From contig NZ_BMIQ01000005.1 of NCBI RefSeq assembly GCF_014642635.1, positions 124,001 to 188,000 on the forward strand: DNA of 64,000 bases. Direction: 5' to 3'. The stretch is from Aureimonas endophytica (GTDB lineage: Bacteria; Pseudomonadota; Alphaproteobacteria; Rhizobiales; Rhizobiaceae). The position numbers and the translations under genes are program-made. Under the pieces are notes generated by a model that was not told where the DNA came from, ran no database searches, and saw nothing but the letters and a program-made list of their open reading frames with translations. Shown piece after piece: positions 33,197 through 42,928 of this stretch; the stretch's first letter is position 1, and the number at the start of each line of letters is the position of its first letter.

Positions 33197-33973
33197 ATGC
33201 GCGACAAGTCCGAACCCGGCAACGGTCTCCTCGAGGTCGAGGCCATCGAGGCCGTCTATGGCGACGCGGTCCTCGCGGTCCGCGACGTCTCCCTGAAGGT
33301 CGGGAAGGGCGCGATCGTCGCCCTTCTCGGCGCCAATGGCGCGGGCAAGACGACGGTGCTGAAGGCCGTCTCGAACCTTCTCGGGCCGGAGCGCGGCGCG
33401 GTCAGCCGCGGCGCCATCCGCTGGGAGGGCGAGCCGGTGAGCCGCCTCTCCGCCTCCGGCCTCGTCGCGCGCGGCGTCGTCCAGGTGCTGGAAGGCCGGC
33501 GCGTCTTTCCGCAGCTCACCGTCGAGGAGAACATCCTGTCCGGCACCTTCCTGCGCCGGCCGAGCCGGGCGGAGACGGCGGCCGGCCTCGAACAGGCCTA
33601 TGCCTGGTTTCCCCGCCTGAAGGACAAGCGGCGCACGAAGGCCGGCCTCACCTCCGGCGGCGAGCAGCAGATGGTGGCGATCTCCCGCGCCCTGATGACC
33701 CGGCCGCGCCTCGTCCTCCTGGACGAGCCCTCGATGGGCCTCGCGCCCATCGTGGTCGAGGAGATCTTCGAGATCGTCCGGGGCCTCAACGCCTCGACCG
33801 GCGCGAGCTTCCTCGTCGCCGAGCAGAACGCCCATCTGGCGCTGCGCCATGCCAGCTACGGCTATGTGCTCGACACCGGCCGCGTCGCGGCGGAGGGCAC
33901 GGCGGCCGAGCTCCTGGCGCGGGGCGACATTCACGACCTCTATTTCGGCGGCGCCGCCGCCACCCGGCATTGA
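33197..33973 (+). CDS. livF: Liv-type ABC transporter ATPase (LivF)
   Basis: A 258-residue second ATPase of the Liv-type importer. Walker A GANGAGKT at 45-52, the LivF-typical GVVQVLEGRRVFPQLTVEENI stretch, signature SGGEQQMVAISRALMTRPRLV and Walker B LLDEPSMGLAPIVVEEIF are present. The ATG at 33197 is 32 bp after the binding-protein stop. With LivG it forms the nucleotide-binding heterodimer. Confidence 0.92.
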   Translation: MRDKSEPGNGLLEVEAIEAVYGDAVLAVRDVSLKVGKGAIVALLGANGAGKTTVLKAVSNLLGPERGAVSRGAIRWEGEPVSRLSASGLVARGVVQVLEGRRVFPQLTVEENILSGTFLRRPSRAETAAGLEQAYAWFPRLKDKRRTKAGLTSGGEQQMVAISRALMTRPRLVLLDEPSMGLAPIVVEEIFEIVRGLNASTGASFLVAEQNAHLALRHASYGYVLDTGRVAAEGTAAELLARGDIHDLYFGGAAATRH

Positions 33974-33995
33974 GCCGCCAGACGAGACGAGACCC

Positions 33996-35252
33996 ATGTT
34001 CCTGTCATCCCACCAGAGCGCCACGGCGCAGACCGATCTCGCCTGGGGCGAGGGGCCGAGTCCCGATTACGAGGCGCTGGCGACGCCCTTCCGGCCGATC
34101 TTCGCCCGCATCCGCGCCGGCGCCGCCGAGCGCGAATTGCAGCGCCGCCTGCCGGTGGAGGAGATCGGCTGGCTGAAGGCGGCGGGCTTCGGCGCGCTGC
34201 GCCTGCCGCGCGCGGAGGGCGGCGCCGGCGCCGGCCTGCCCGACTTCTTCAACCTCCTGATCGAGCTGTCCGAGGCCGATTCCAACATCACCCAGGCGCT
34301 GCGCGGCCATTTCGGCTATGTCGAGAATGTCGTGAACGCGCCGGCCGGCCCCTTTCGCGCCCGCCAGGCGGAGCGCATCGCGCGCGGCGAGATCGCCGGC
34401 AATGCCTGGACCGAGATCGGCAATGCCACGGTCGAGGGCTTCTCGACGCGCGTCCTGCCGAAGGATGGCGGCCTCGTCCTCAACGGCGCGAAATATTACA
34501 CGACCGGCTCGCTCTATGCCGACTGGATCGATACCGGCGCCAGTGACGCGGCGAACGAGGGCGTCACCGTCCTCGCCCCGCGCCACCATCCGGGCGTGTC
34601 CGTCGTCGACGACTGGGACGGCTTCGGCCAGACGCTGACCGCCAGCGGCACCACCACCTTCGCCGACGTGCCGATCGATCCCCTCGACGTCATCCGCGAC
34701 GACGACAAGTTCCGCTACGCCTCTGCCTTCTACCAGACGGTGCATCTGGCGACGCTGGCCGGCATCGGCCGGGCGCTTGCCGGCGACGCGGCGGCGGCGG
34801 TGGCCGCCCGACGGCGCACCTATACGAACGCCGCCGCGACGCGCTCGGCCGAGGACCCGCAGGTGCTCCAGGTCGTCGGCCGCATCCGGGGCGCCGCCTA
34901 TTCGGCCGGCGCGATCACGCTCCAGGCGGCGCGGGCGCTGGAGCGGGCCTTCGCCAGCCACGGCGCCGGCGACGAGGCGGCGGAGGAGAAGGCCAACGCC
35001 CTCGCCGAACTGGAGGCGGCGCAGGCCCAGACCGTGATCTCCAATCTCGTCCTCGACGCCGCGACGATCGTCTTCGACGCCCTCGGCGCCTCGGCGATCA
35101 AGAAGCCGGCCGGGCTCGACCGCCATTGGCGCAACGCCCGTACCCTCTCCTCGCACAATCCGCGCATCTACAAGGACCGCATCGTCGGCGACTTCGCCGT
35201 CAACGGCACGCCGCCGCCCTATCAGTGGCGCATCGGCCTGCCGGCGGCCTGA
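33996..35252 (+). CDS. Acyl-CoA-dehydrogenase-like flavoprotein (SfnB/DszC type)
   Basis: A 418-residue protein of acyl-CoA dehydrogenase fold, probably an FMNH2-dependent monooxygenase of the SfnB/DszC kind. Visible parts are the N-terminal helical domain (LPVEEIGWLKAAGFGALRLPRAEGGAGAG), EADSNITQALRGHFGYVE, GNAWTEIGN, LVLNGAKYYTTGSLYADWI and the C-terminal helices with HNPRIYKDRIVGDFAVNG. The catalytic glutamate of true acyl-CoA dehydrogenases is not evident. DszC-type enzymes oxidise sulfides to sulfones. The neighbouring flavin reductase would supply reduced flavin. Confidence 0.85.
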   Translation: MFLSSHQSATAQTDLAWGEGPSPDYEALATPFRPIFARIRAGAAERELQRRLPVEEIGWLKAAGFGALRLPRAEGGAGAGLPDFFNLLIELSEADSNITQALRGHFGYVENVVNAPAGPFRARQAERIARGEIAGNAWTEIGNATVEGFSTRVLPKDGGLVLNGAKYYTTGSLYADWIDTGASDAANEGVTVLAPRHHPGVSVVDDWDGFGQTLTASGTTTFADVPIDPLDVIRDDDKFRYASAFYQTVHLATLAGIGRALAGDAAAAVAARRRTYTNAAATRSAEDPQVLQVVGRIRGAAYSAGAITLQAARALERAFASHGAGDEAAEEKANALAELEAAQAQTVISNLVLDAATIVFDALGASAIKKPAGLDRHWRNARTLSSHNPRIYKDRIVGDFAVNGTPPPYQWRIGLPAA

Positions 35253-35330
35253 CGACGCGCCGGGCGCGCCGGCCGGGCGAAACGGCTCCGGCGCGCGCCG
35301 GGGCCGGATTGCCAATCCTCGTCCGTCCAC

Positions 35331-35352
35331 CAAATTAGTATATATTTCGTGC
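35331..35352 (+). promoter_or_regulatory. AT-rich candidate promoter before the flavin reductase
   Basis: In the 174-bp gap after the SfnB/DszC-like gene, CAAATTAGTATATATTTCG stands out against the GC-rich surroundings. It could supply a -10 element (TATATT) for the reductase-ssuD part of the island. No clear -35 is seen. Confidence 0.35.
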
Positions 35353-35426
35353 GGCGCCGCGCCGATCCGGCCTATCTTCGGCAGCAAGCGCGGACGGCTC
35401 CGCCATTCGGAACAAGGGTGTCCCTC

Positions 35427-35978
35427 ATGTCTCTCGCCAATGCGAGCTTCAATGCCGGCAGGCTCGATCCCTCGCTCATCGGTCTCGGCGACGCGCCGCG
35501 CCCAGCCCTGAAGGAGGCGATGCGCCATCTCGTCGGCGGCGTCTCGGTCGTCACCGCCGGCCTCGGCGAGGAGCGGACGGGCGCGACGGTGACGACCGCC
35601 CATTCGCTCGCCGTCGATCCCGAGACCATGCTCGTCTCGATCAACCTTTCCTCCTCGTCCTGGCCGGTCATCCGCCGCTTCGGCCATTACTGCGTCAACC
35701 TTCTCGGCAGCCATCAGCAGGCGGTGGCCGACCGCTTCGCCGGACGCGGCGGCGTGAAGGGCAAGGACCGCTATCTCGGCGCCGACTGGACGGTGCTGGA
35801 GACCGGGGCCGGCGTCCTCGTCGGGGCGCTCGCCTCGATCGACTGCGAGGTCGAGCATGTGGTCGAGCGCCACAGCCACGCGCTGATCTTCGGCGCGGTG
35901 CGGGCCGTCAGCGTCTCCGGCGGCGAGCCGCTGGTCTACAGCCACGGCCGCTACGGCGCCTATCCGCTCGCCGGCTGA
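35427..35978 (+). CDS. Flavin reductase, DIM6/NTAB family
   Basis: A 183-residue NAD(P)H:FMN reductase-like protein of the split-barrel DIM6/NTAB family. Signatures are LVGGVSVVTAG near residue 35, RTGATVTTAHSLAVDPETMLVSINLSSSSWPVIR and FCVNLLGSHQQAVADRFAG-like segment (YCVNLLGSHQQAVADRFAG). The C-terminus has HALIFGAVRAVS and YSHGRYG. It probably supplies FMNH2 to the LLM and DszC-like oxygenases of the island. It lies 54 bp upstream of ssuD. Confidence 0.88.
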   Translation: MSLANASFNAGRLDPSLIGLGDAPRPALKEAMRHLVGGVSVVTAGLGEERTGATVTTAHSLAVDPETMLVSINLSSSSWPVIRRFGHYCVNLLGSHQQAVADRFAGRGGVKGKDRYLGADWTVLETGAGVLVGALASIDCEVEHVVERHSHALIFGAVRAVSVSGGEPLVYSHGRYGAYPLAG

Positions 35979-36031
35979 CCGCCGCCCCGCCGCGCCCGTT
36001 TTCCCGCCCGCATTCGGAAGGCTAAAAGCCC

Positions 36032-37207
36032 ATGTCGATCGAGACGCCCGACAAGATCAACGTCCTCTGGTTCCTGCCGACCCATGGCGACAGCCGCTAT
36101 CTCGGCACCAGCGAGGGCGGCCGGGCGGTGGACCTGCCCTATCTGCGCCAGGTGGCGCAGGCCGCCGACCAGCTCGGCTATTACGGCGTGCTGCTGCCGA
36201 CCGGGCGCTCCTGCGAGGACAGCTGGGTCGTCGCCTCGGCGCTGGCGCCGCTGACCGAGCGGCTGCGCTTCCTCGTCGCCGTGCGCCCCGGCCTCCAGTC
36301 GCCGACGCTCGCCGCGCGGATGACCGCGACGCTCGACCGGATCTCGGGCGGCCGCCTTCTGATCAACGTCGTCACCGGCGGCGATCCGCAGGAGAACAAG
36401 GGCGACGGCATCTTCCTCAGCCACGAGGAGCGCTACGAGGTGACGCGCGAATTCCTCGACATCTACAAGCGCGTCCTCGCCGGCGAGACGGTGGAACATA
36501 CGGGCAAGCATTTCCACATCGAGGACGGGCGCCTGCTCTTCCCGCCGGTCCAGACCCCGCATCCGCCGCTCTATTTCGGCGGCTCCTCGCCGGCGGCCAA
36601 CGACGTCGCGGCCGAACAGATCGACAAGTATCTTACCTGGGGCGAGCCGCCGGCCCAGGTGGCGGAGAAGCTCGACACGGTGCGCGAGCTCGCGGCGAAG
36701 AAGGGCCGCAAGGTCTCCTTCGGCATCCGCCTCCACGTCATCGTGCGCGAGACCGCCGCCAAGGCCTGGGCGGCGGCGGAGGAGCTGATCAGCCGGCTCG
36801 ACGACGCGACGATCGCCGAGGCGCAGAAGGTCTTCGCCCGCATGGATTCGGTCGGCCAGTCGCGGATGAGCCAGCTCCATGGCGGGCGGCGCGACCGGCT
36901 GGAGGTCTCGCCCAATCTCTGGGCCGGCGTCGGCCTGGTGCGCGGCGGCGCCGGCACGGCGCTGGTCGGCGACCCGGACACGGTCGCCGAGCGCATCGAC
37001 GAGTACCGCCGGCTCGGCATCGACAGCTTCATCCTGTCCGGCTACCCGCATCTGGAGGAGGCCTATCGCTTCGGCGAACTGGTGCTGCCGCGCCTGCCGC
37101 TCGGCCACCCGATCGCGGCGCGCGGGGCGAATGTGAACACCGGCCCCTTCGGCGAGACGATCGCCGGCGACCGGCGGCCCGAACAGCGGCTCGCCAGCCA
37201 GTCGTGA
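36032..37207 (+). CDS. ssuD: Alkanesulfonate monooxygenase, FMNH2-dependent
   Basis: A 391-residue luciferase-like monooxygenase, a clear SsuD relative, that releases sulfite from alkanesulfonates with FMNH2 and oxygen in the cytoplasm. Recognisable stretches are [74 protein letters not shown] and [19 protein letters not shown], with [19 protein letters not shown] before the C-terminus. Length matches the family (about 380). An 11-bp tandem duplication covers its stop codon. Confidence 0.95.
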   Translation: MSIETPDKINVLWFLPTHGDSRYLGTSEGGRAVDLPYLRQVAQAADQLGYYGVLLPTGRSCEDSWVVASALAPLTERLRFLVAVRPGLQSPTLAARMTATLDRISGGRLLINVVTGGDPQENKGDGIFLSHEERYEVTREFLDIYKRVLAGETVEHTGKHFHIEDGRLLFPPVQTPHPPLYFGGSSPAANDVAAEQIDKYLTWGEPPAQVAEKLDTVRELAAKKGRKVSFGIRLHVIVRETAAKAWAAAEELISRLDDATIAEAQKVFARMDSVGQSRMSQLHGGRRDRLEVSPNLWAGVGLVRGGAGTALVGDPDTVAERIDEYRRLGIDSFILSGYPHLEEAYRFGELVLPRLPLGHPIAARGANVNTGPFGETIAGDRRPEQRLASQS

Positions 37208-37216
37208 GCCAGTCGT
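37195..37216 (+). repeat. 11-bp tandem duplication at a gene junction
   Basis: AGCCAGTCGTG occurs twice in direct succession across the ssuD stop and the following gene's start. Each copy carries a GTGA. The first GTG is followed in frame by a stop four codons later; only the GTG of the second copy (37215) opens the next gene. Confidence 0.7.
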
Positions 37217-38657
37217 GAGCCGGGCGGAAGCGGCGCCGCGCCCCTCGGTCGCGGTGATCGGCGGCGGCTTCTCGGGCGCCGCCGTCGCCTATCATCTGGC
37301 GCGGCGGCTCGGGCCCGGCGCCGCGCCGATCCTCGTCGTCGAGCCGCGCGAGACGCTGGGGGCCGGCCTTGCCTATTCGACCGCCGAGCCGAGCCACCGC
37401 ATCAACGTGCCGGCCGGCCGGATGAGCCTCGACACAAGCGAGCCCGACCAGTTCGCCCGCTGGCTCGCCGCCTCTGGCGCGCTTTCCGGCGATCCGGCGG
37501 CGTTCGACCGGCGCGGCGAGGCCTTTCCGCAGCGCGGGCTCTTCGGCCGCTATGTCGCCGAAATGCTCGCGCCCTTCCTGGCGGAGGGCCGGATCGTCCA
37601 TCGCCGGGCGCGGGCCGAGACGGTGCGCCGCGCCGCCTCCGGCGCCTTCGAGATCGCCCTTGCCGACGGCACGCGGCTCGAATCCGCGATCGTCGTCCTC
37701 GCGGCGACCCATCCTCTGCCCGCCGTGCCGGCGCCGCTGGCGGCGATCGCCGCCGCGCCCGGCTTCGTCGCCGACCCTTACGATCCCTTAGCGCTCGCCC
37801 GGATCGCGCCGGACGCACGCATCCTCGTCCTCGGCAACGGCCTGACGGCGGCGGATGTGGTCGCGACGCTCGATCGCCTCGGCCATCGCGGCCGGATCAC
37901 CACGCTGTCGCGCAACGGGCTGCGCTCGCGCGGCCACGCGCCGGTGCCGGTCGAGCCCTTCGGCGCCTTCGACCGCGCCCCCGCCGGCACGGCGCTGGCG
38001 CTTCTCCGCCGCGTCCGCCGCACGATCGCCGAGGCGGCGGCCGAGGGCCTGTCCTGGCATGCCGCGCTCGACGCCGCGCGCGGCCAGGGCGGGGCGATCT
38101 GGCGGGCGCTGCCCGAAGCCGAGCGCGCCCGGCTGGTGCGGCACCTGCGCAGCTTCTGGGACGTCCACCGCTTCCGGATCGCGCCGCAGGTCGAGGCGGT
38201 GCTCGACCGGCTGACGCGGGACGGGCGGCTCGACAGTGTCGCCGCCTCGCTGCGCGACGCCCGACCGGAGGCCAGGGCGCTGGCCGTCACCACTCGCGAG
38301 CGGCGGAGCGGTCGCCTCGTCACGGAGCGCTTCGACGCCGTCGTCAACACGACCGGCCCCGCCCATCGCGCCGTCCTTCACGCGGCGCCCTTCGCCAGCC
38401 TCCACGCGGCGGGGCTCGTTTCGCTGGACCGCGTCGGGCTCGGCCTCGCCACGGCCGAGGACGGGCGCGCCATCGGCACGGACGGCCGCGCCGTGCCGGA
38501 CCTCCTCGTCGCCGGGCCGCTGGCGCGCGGCACCTTCGGCGAACTGATGGGCTTGCCGCAGGTGACGCTCTATGCCGAATTCGTCGCCGAGGAGCTCGCC
38601 CGCCGCCTCGCGCTGCCCCGCCCGGACGCGCCGGCGCCCTCCCGCCTCGCCAGCTGA
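37215..38657 (+). CDS. FAD/NAD(P)-binding oxidoreductase-like protein
   Basis: A 480-residue protein with an N-terminal FAD-binding Rossmann motif VAVIGGGFSGAAVAYHLARRL. It continues HRINVPAGRMSLDTSEPDQFARWL and RGLFGRYVAEML, the signature of the FAD-NAD(P)-binding family annotated in YdhS/HpxO-neighbour proteins. A second dinucleotide motif ILVLGNGLTAADVVATLDRLG lies near residue 205, and NTTGPAHRAVLHAAP near the C-terminus. The chemistry is unknown; it may supply reduced flavin or oxidise an organosulfur intermediate. The GTG start is set by the tandem duplication. It is 7 bp after ssuD. Confidence 0.8.
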   Translation: MSRAEAAPRPSVAVIGGGFSGAAVAYHLARRLGPGAAPILVVEPRETLGAGLAYSTAEPSHRINVPAGRMSLDTSEPDQFARWLAASGALSGDPAAFDRRGEAFPQRGLFGRYVAEMLAPFLAEGRIVHRRARAETVRRAASGAFEIALADGTRLESAIVVLAATHPLPAVPAPLAAIAAAPGFVADPYDPLALARIAPDARILVLGNGLTAADVVATLDRLGHRGRITTLSRNGLRSRGHAPVPVEPFGAFDRAPAGTALALLRRVRRTIAEAAAEGLSWHAALDAARGQGGAIWRALPEAERARLVRHLRSFWDVHRFRIAPQVEAVLDRLTRDGRLDSVAASLRDARPEARALAVTTRERRSGRLVTERFDAVVNTTGPAHRAVLHAAPFASLHAAGLVSLDRVGLGLATAEDGRAIGTDGRAVPDLLVAGPLARGTFGELMGLPQVTLYAEFVAEELARRLALPRPDAPAPSRLAS

Positions 38658-38674
38658 TCCCTTCGAACGAGACC

Positions 38675-40033
38675 ATGCCCGCCCGCCGCCCCATCCTCCT
38701 CAACGCCTTCGCGATGAACTGCGTCGGCCATATCAATCACGGTCTCTGGACCCATCCGCGCGACCGCTCGGACGAGTACCGCCATCTCGACCATTGGACC
38801 GATCTCGCCCGGACGCTGGAGGACGGGCTGTTCGACGCCCTGTTCCTCGCCGACATCGTCGGGGTCTACGACATCTATGGCGGCTCGATCGACCTTGCCG
38901 CGCGCGAGAGCATCCAGCTGCCGGTCAACGATCCCGTGCTGCTCCTGCCCGCCATGGCGGCGGTGACGCGCCGTCTCGGCTTCGCCGTGACGGTGAACAC
39001 GGCGATCGAGCATCCCTACAGCTTCGCGCGGCGCCTCTCGACGCTCGACCATCTGACCGGCGGGCGCGTCGGCTGGAACATCGTCACGGGCTATCTCGAC
39101 AGCGCGGCCCGGGCGGTCGGCCGGGAGGCGATGGCCGAGCACGACAGCCGCTATGACCGCGCCGACGACTATCTCGACTTCCTCTACAAGCTCTGGGAAG
39201 GCAGCTGGGAGGACGGGGCGGTGCTGCGCGACAAGGCGGCGCGGCGCTTCGCCGATCCGGCGCGGATCCACGAGATCCGGCACGAGGGCCCCTATTATCG
39301 CGGCCAGGGCTATCATCTCGCCGAGCCCTCGCCGCAGAGAACGCCCGTCCTCTTCCAGGCCGGCAGTTCCGGCCGGGGCCAGCGCTTCGCCGCGCGCCAT
39401 GCCGAGGGCGTCTTCATCAATGCCCGCGACCCGGTCGCGGCGGCGAGGACGGCGCGCTCGCTGCGGGAGGCGGTTGTGGCGGCGGGCCGCCGGCCGGAGG
39501 ATATCCGCATCTTCGTCGGGGTCAGCGTGGTGACCGGCGCGACGGACGCGGAGGCCCAAGAGAAGCTCGCCGACTATGTCGCCCATGCGAGCCCGGAAGC
39601 CGGCATGGCGCATTTCTCCGCCGGCAGCGGCATCGACCTCGCGCCGCTCGGCCTCGACGACGAGATCGTCACCGGCCCGACCAATGCCATCCAGTCGACC
39701 ACGGCGGCCGCGCAGGCGGCGCGGCTGACCAAGCGCCGCCTTCTCGGCGATCTGGCGCTCGGCGGGCGCTATCCGCTGATCGTCGGCTCGGGCGCGACGG
39801 TGGCCGCCGAGATGCGGCGCTGGCGCGACGAGGGCGAGATCGACGGCTTCAACCTGACGCGCACGGTGGTGCCGGAATGCTGGCGCGATTTCGTCCGCTT
39901 CGTCGTGCCGGCGCTTCAGGAGCGCGGCCTCTACAAGACGGCCTATGGCGAGGGCACGCTGCGCCGCCGCCTCTTCGGCGAGGGCGACCGCCTGCCCGAC
40001 CGCCATGCCGGCGCGCAGGCATGGCGGGGCTGA
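38675..40033 (+). CDS. NtaA/SnaA/DszA-family flavin-dependent monooxygenase, second copy
   Basis: A 452-residue LLM monooxygenase closely related to the one at 27641. Shared stretches include LNAFAMNCVGHINHGLWTHP, LADIVGVYDIYGG, LPVNDPVLL, EHPYSFARRLSTLDHLTGGR and VGWNIVTGYL. LYKLWEGSWEDGAVL, SPQRTPVLFQAGSSGRGQ and AYGEGTLRRRLFGEGDRLP also match. It probably attacks a different organosulfur compound from the first copy. It closes the plus-strand half of the island and is convergent with tauC. Confidence 0.9.
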   Translation: MPARRPILLNAFAMNCVGHINHGLWTHPRDRSDEYRHLDHWTDLARTLEDGLFDALFLADIVGVYDIYGGSIDLAARESIQLPVNDPVLLLPAMAAVTRRLGFAVTVNTAIEHPYSFARRLSTLDHLTGGRVGWNIVTGYLDSAARAVGREAMAEHDSRYDRADDYLDFLYKLWEGSWEDGAVLRDKAARRFADPARIHEIRHEGPYYRGQGYHLAEPSPQRTPVLFQAGSSGRGQRFAARHAEGVFINARDPVAAARTARSLREAVVAAGRRPEDIRIFVGVSVVTGATDAEAQEKLADYVAHASPEAGMAHFSAGSGIDLAPLGLDDEIVTGPTNAIQSTTAAAQAARLTKRRLLGDLALGGRYPLIVGSGATVAAEMRRWRDEGEIDGFNLTRTVVPECWRDFVRFVVPALQERGLYKTAYGEGTLRRRLFGEGDRLPDRHAGAQAWRG

Positions 40034-40059
40034 ACGCGCCTGCGCCCGCCCGTTCCGCC

Positions 40060-40911
40060 TCAGCCCCGGCCGCGCCAGGGCACGAGGCGGCGCTCGGCGA
40101 GGCGCATCAGCAGCGTGAAGGCGAAGGCGCAGAGGGCGATGAGGCCGATGCCGACGAAGACCGCGTCGGTCGCCAGAAAATGCGAGGCGGACATCACCAT
40201 GAAGCCGATGCCGCGATTGGCGGCGATGAGCTCGGCCGCGACCAGGGTGCTCCAGCCGACGCCGAGCGCGATGCGCAGGCCCGTCAGGATCTCCGGCAGG
40301 GCCGAGGGCAGCACGATGTCGGTGAAGAGCTGCCAGCGGCTGGCGCCGAGCGTCAGCGCGCCGTTCACCCGCTCCAGCGGCAGGGCCCGCACCCCCGCCT
40401 GCGCCGACAGGCAGATCGGCGCGAACATGGCGAGGACGAGAAGCGTGATCTTCGAGGTCTCGCCGATGCCGAGCCAGATGATCATCAAGGGCAGATAGGC
40501 GAGCGGCGGCAGCGGCCAGTAGAACTCGATCGGCACGTCGAGGACGCCCTTCGCCCAGCGGTTCAGCCCCATCAGCAGGCCGAGCGGCACGCCGAGCGAG
40601 CCGGCGATCAGCGCCGCCGAGACGATGCGGGTGAGGCTCGCCGAGACATGCTCCCCGAGCGAGGCGCCGGCATAGCCCTCGCGGGCGATCAGCGCGGCCG
40701 CCGACACGACCTCCTCGGGACTCGGCAGGAAGAGCGGCGAGACGAGGCCGAGGCGGGCGACGAGCCACCAGAGGCCGAGAAGCGCGAGCGCCGTCGCCAG
40801 GCTGATCGCCCGGGTCGGCCGCCCCTCGGCGCCGAAGCCGTGCATGGCGACGAGGCGCGGCGCGGCGGCCGGCGCCAGCACGGCGGGGTCTTCGCGGACG
40901 AGATCGCTCAT
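40060..40911 (-). CDS. tauC: Taurine/sulfonate ABC transporter permease
   Basis: A 283-residue inner-membrane permease of the TauC/SsuC family, about six segments. The segment [23 protein letters not shown] is typical of its N-terminus. The EAA loop reads [33 protein letters not shown] (about 190-222), and [21 protein letters not shown] follows. It overlaps the tauB stop (ATGA). It is the last gene of a three-gene minus-strand operon. Confidence 0.92.
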   Translation of the reverse strand: MSDLVREDPAVLAPAAAPRLVAMHGFGAEGRPTRAISLATALALLGLWWLVARLGLVSPLFLPSPEEVVSAAALIAREGYAGASLGEHVSASLTRIVSAALIAGSLGVPLGLLMGLNRWAKGVLDVPIEFYWPLPPLAYLPLMIIWLGIGETSKITLLVLAMFAPICLSAQAGVRALPLERVNGALTLGASRWQLFTDIVLPSALPEILTGLRIALGVGWSTLVAAELIAANRGIGFMVMSASHFLATDAVFVGIGLIALCAFAFTLLMRLAERRLVPWRGRG

Positions 40912-41696
40912 GCGGCGAGGCTTCCCGGTTCGGAACGGTGGATGAGCGCCCGGATCTCCTCGCCGAGCTCGGCGAAATCCGGCCGGGCGCGCGCGGCGAG
41001 CGCGCGGCCCTCGCGGGCGAAGTCCTGGACGAAATCGGGCTTGAAGCGGGCGACGATCCGGCCCGGACGCGGCGACATCACCACCAGCTCGGTGCCGAGC
41101 AGCAGCGCCTCGTCGATCGAATGGGTGATGAAGAAGATGCGCTTGCCCGTGCGCTGCCAGAGATCGACGAGAAGCTCCTGCATGGTCTCGCGCGTCAGGC
41201 TGTCGAGCGCGCCGAAGGGCTCGTCCATCAGGAGGATGTCGGGATCGGTGGCGAGCGCCCGGGCGATGCCGACCCTTTGCCGCATGCCGCCGGACAGCTC
41301 GTAAGGATAGGCGCGGCCGAAATCCCGCAGGCCGACGAGCCCGAGCAGCTCCTCGGCCCGCGCCCGCCGCTCGGCCTTGCCGACCCCGGCGAATTTCAGG
41401 CCGAGCGCCACGTTGTCGGCGACGGTCTTCCAGGGCAGGAGCGTGTCCTTCTGGAAGACGACGCCGCGATCGGCGCCGGGCCGCTCGATTGGCCGGCCGT
41501 TCAGCGTGATCGCCCCCTCCGAGACCGGCAGGAAGCCGGCGATGGCATTGAGGAGGCTCGATTTGCCGCAGCCCGACGTGCCGAGCGCCACGACGAAGCC
41601 CCGCTCCGGGATCTCGAGCGAGACGCGGTCGAGCGCGTGGACGGCGCGGCCGTCGCGGCCGGCGAAATGGATGCTGACGTGATCGACCTTCAGCAT
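40908..41696 (-). CDS. tauB: Taurine/sulfonate ABC transporter ATPase
   Basis: A 262-residue ATPase. Walker [10 protein letters not shown] at 39-47, the TauB-type Q-loop [22 protein letters not shown], signature [19 protein letters not shown], Walker [13 protein letters not shown] and H-loop [13 protein letters not shown] are all visible. The ATG at 41696 is chosen because translation before it lacks homology. It is coupled to tauC and lies 74 bp downstream of tauA. Confidence 0.93.
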   Translation of the reverse strand: MLKVDHVSIHFAGRDGRAVHALDRVSLEIPERGFVVALGTSGCGKSSLLNAIAGFLPVSEGAITLNGRPIERPGADRGVVFQKDTLLPWKTVADNVALGLKFAGVGKAERRARAEELLGLVGLRDFGRAYPYELSGGMRQRVGIARALATDPDILLMDEPFGALDSLTRETMQELLVDLWQRTGKRIFFITHSIDEALLLGTELVVMSPRPGRIVARFKPDFVQDFAREGRALAARARPDFAELGEEIRALIHRSEPGSLAA

Positions 41697-41770
41697 GGGT
41701 CCGGAATCTCCTTGCTGGCCGGATCGGGGGCCGTGCCGGGGAGGGACGGCACGGCCCGCCTTCCGTCGCC

Positions 41771-42781
41771 TCAATTGGTGAGCGCGACGGCGTCCGGGGT
41801 GACGAAGGCGGCGTAGCTGTCGAGGACGCGGGAGACCTTGCCCTGGTCCTTCAGGAACTCGGCCGTCTTCTTCAGGATCTGAGCCGCGCCGGCCTTCTCG
41901 CCGCCGCCGAGCCAGGCCTCGGAGGCCTGCGCCTCGGGGGTGAGAAGGTTGAGGTTCTTCAGCGCCGAGGCCTGCTGGGCCGGCGTGCCGCCGAGGAGTT
42001 TCGCCAAGGCCTTCGCATTGTCGCTCTCCGGCCCCCAGGCCGCCGGCTCCTTGGCGAAGGAGGCGTAGTATTTGTTCACCACCCCGGCGAAGCTCCTCAG
42101 GAAGTCCGGGTTGGTCTTGGCGAAGTCGCCGGTGGCGACCCAGGCCGAGAAGGTCGGCGAGCCCTTTTCCGCCACGTCCTTCGACGTGACGAGCACCTTG
42201 CCGTTCTTCTTGAGCTCGGTCAGCGCCGGGTCCCAGACGAAGCCGCCGTCGATATCGCCGCGATTATAGGCGGCGACGATCTCCGGCTGCGGGATGGCGA
42301 AGACCTCGACGTCCTTCTCGCCGAGGCCGAGGCTCTTGATGAGCGCGAGGAGCTGGTAGTGATCGGTCGAGACCGGGGCGGCGGCGAGCTTCTTGCCCTT
42401 CAGATCGTTCAGGGATGCGATCCCCGAGCCGTCGCGCACCACCAGCGCCTCGTCGGTGCCGGAGATCGAGGCGAGCTGGAAGGCCTTCACGTCGAGGCCG
42501 CGCGACGTGGCGGCGGCGAAGGGGCTGGAGCCGACATAGCCGATCTGCACGTCGCCGGAGGCAATCGCCGCGAAGATCTCGGCGCCGGAATCGAACTTGC
42601 GGAAATCGATCTCCGTGCCCGTCGCCTTGGCGAACTCGCCATTGGCGATGGCGACCGAGGAGGGCAGCGCGTCGGTCTGATAGGCGACGGTCACGTGCTT
42701 GTCGGCGGCCAGCGCGCCGCCGGCCCCGAGAAGCGCCGTGCCGGCCGCCAGCGCGGCGAAAAGGGTTCGCCTGGTGATCAT
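41771..42781 (-). CDS. tauA: Taurine/sulfonate ABC transporter binding protein
   Basis: A 336-residue periplasmic binding protein with a signal peptide ([22 protein letters not shown]). The mature N-terminus matches TauA rather than Ssu[62 protein letters not shown] and [12 protein letters not shown]. Its ligand is likely taurine or another sulfonate. The ATG at 42781 is preferred because AAGGGG lies nine bases upstream; an ATG three codons earlier touches that site. tauD is absent from the window, so the imported sulfonate may feed SsuD or the LLM enzymes. Confidence 0.93.
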   Translation of the reverse strand: MITRRTLFAALAAGTALLGAGGALAADKHVTVAYQTDALPSSVAIANGEFAKATGTEIDFRKFDSGAEIFAAIASGDVQIGYVGSSPFAAATSRGLDVKAFQLASISGTDEALVVRDGSGIASLNDLKGKKLAAAPVSTDHYQLLALIKSLGLGEKDVEVFAIPQPEIVAAYNRGDIDGGFVWDPALTELKKNGKVLVTSKDVAEKGSPTFSAWVATGDFAKTNPDFLRSFAGVVNKYYASFAKEPAAWGPESDNAKALAKLLGGTPAQQASALKNLNLLTPEAQASEAWLGGGEKAGAAQILKKTAEFLKDQGKVSRVLDSYAAFVTPDAVALTN

Positions 42782-42879
42782 GTCGTCCATCCCCTTGTCC
42801 GGCGGACGGTCGGTGTCGTCCGCGCCGTCGCCATCCGACGGTGTCGACCGAAGATGGAAGGGACGGCGCGGCGGCGACA

Positions 42880-42900
42880 GTTAAATCGATCTAGATTATA
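42880..42900 (-). promoter_or_regulatory. Promoter -10 region for tauABC
   Basis: On the minus strand a perfect TATAAT (42895-42900) lies about 115 bp before the tauA start in the AT-richest stretch of the neighbourhood, followed by TCTAGATCGATTT. No good -35 is seen at 17 bp, as expected for an activator-dependent (CysB/Cbl-like) promoter. Confidence 0.5.
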
Positions 42901-42928
42901 GACATTAGGTAGAAAGTTTGACCTCGCG

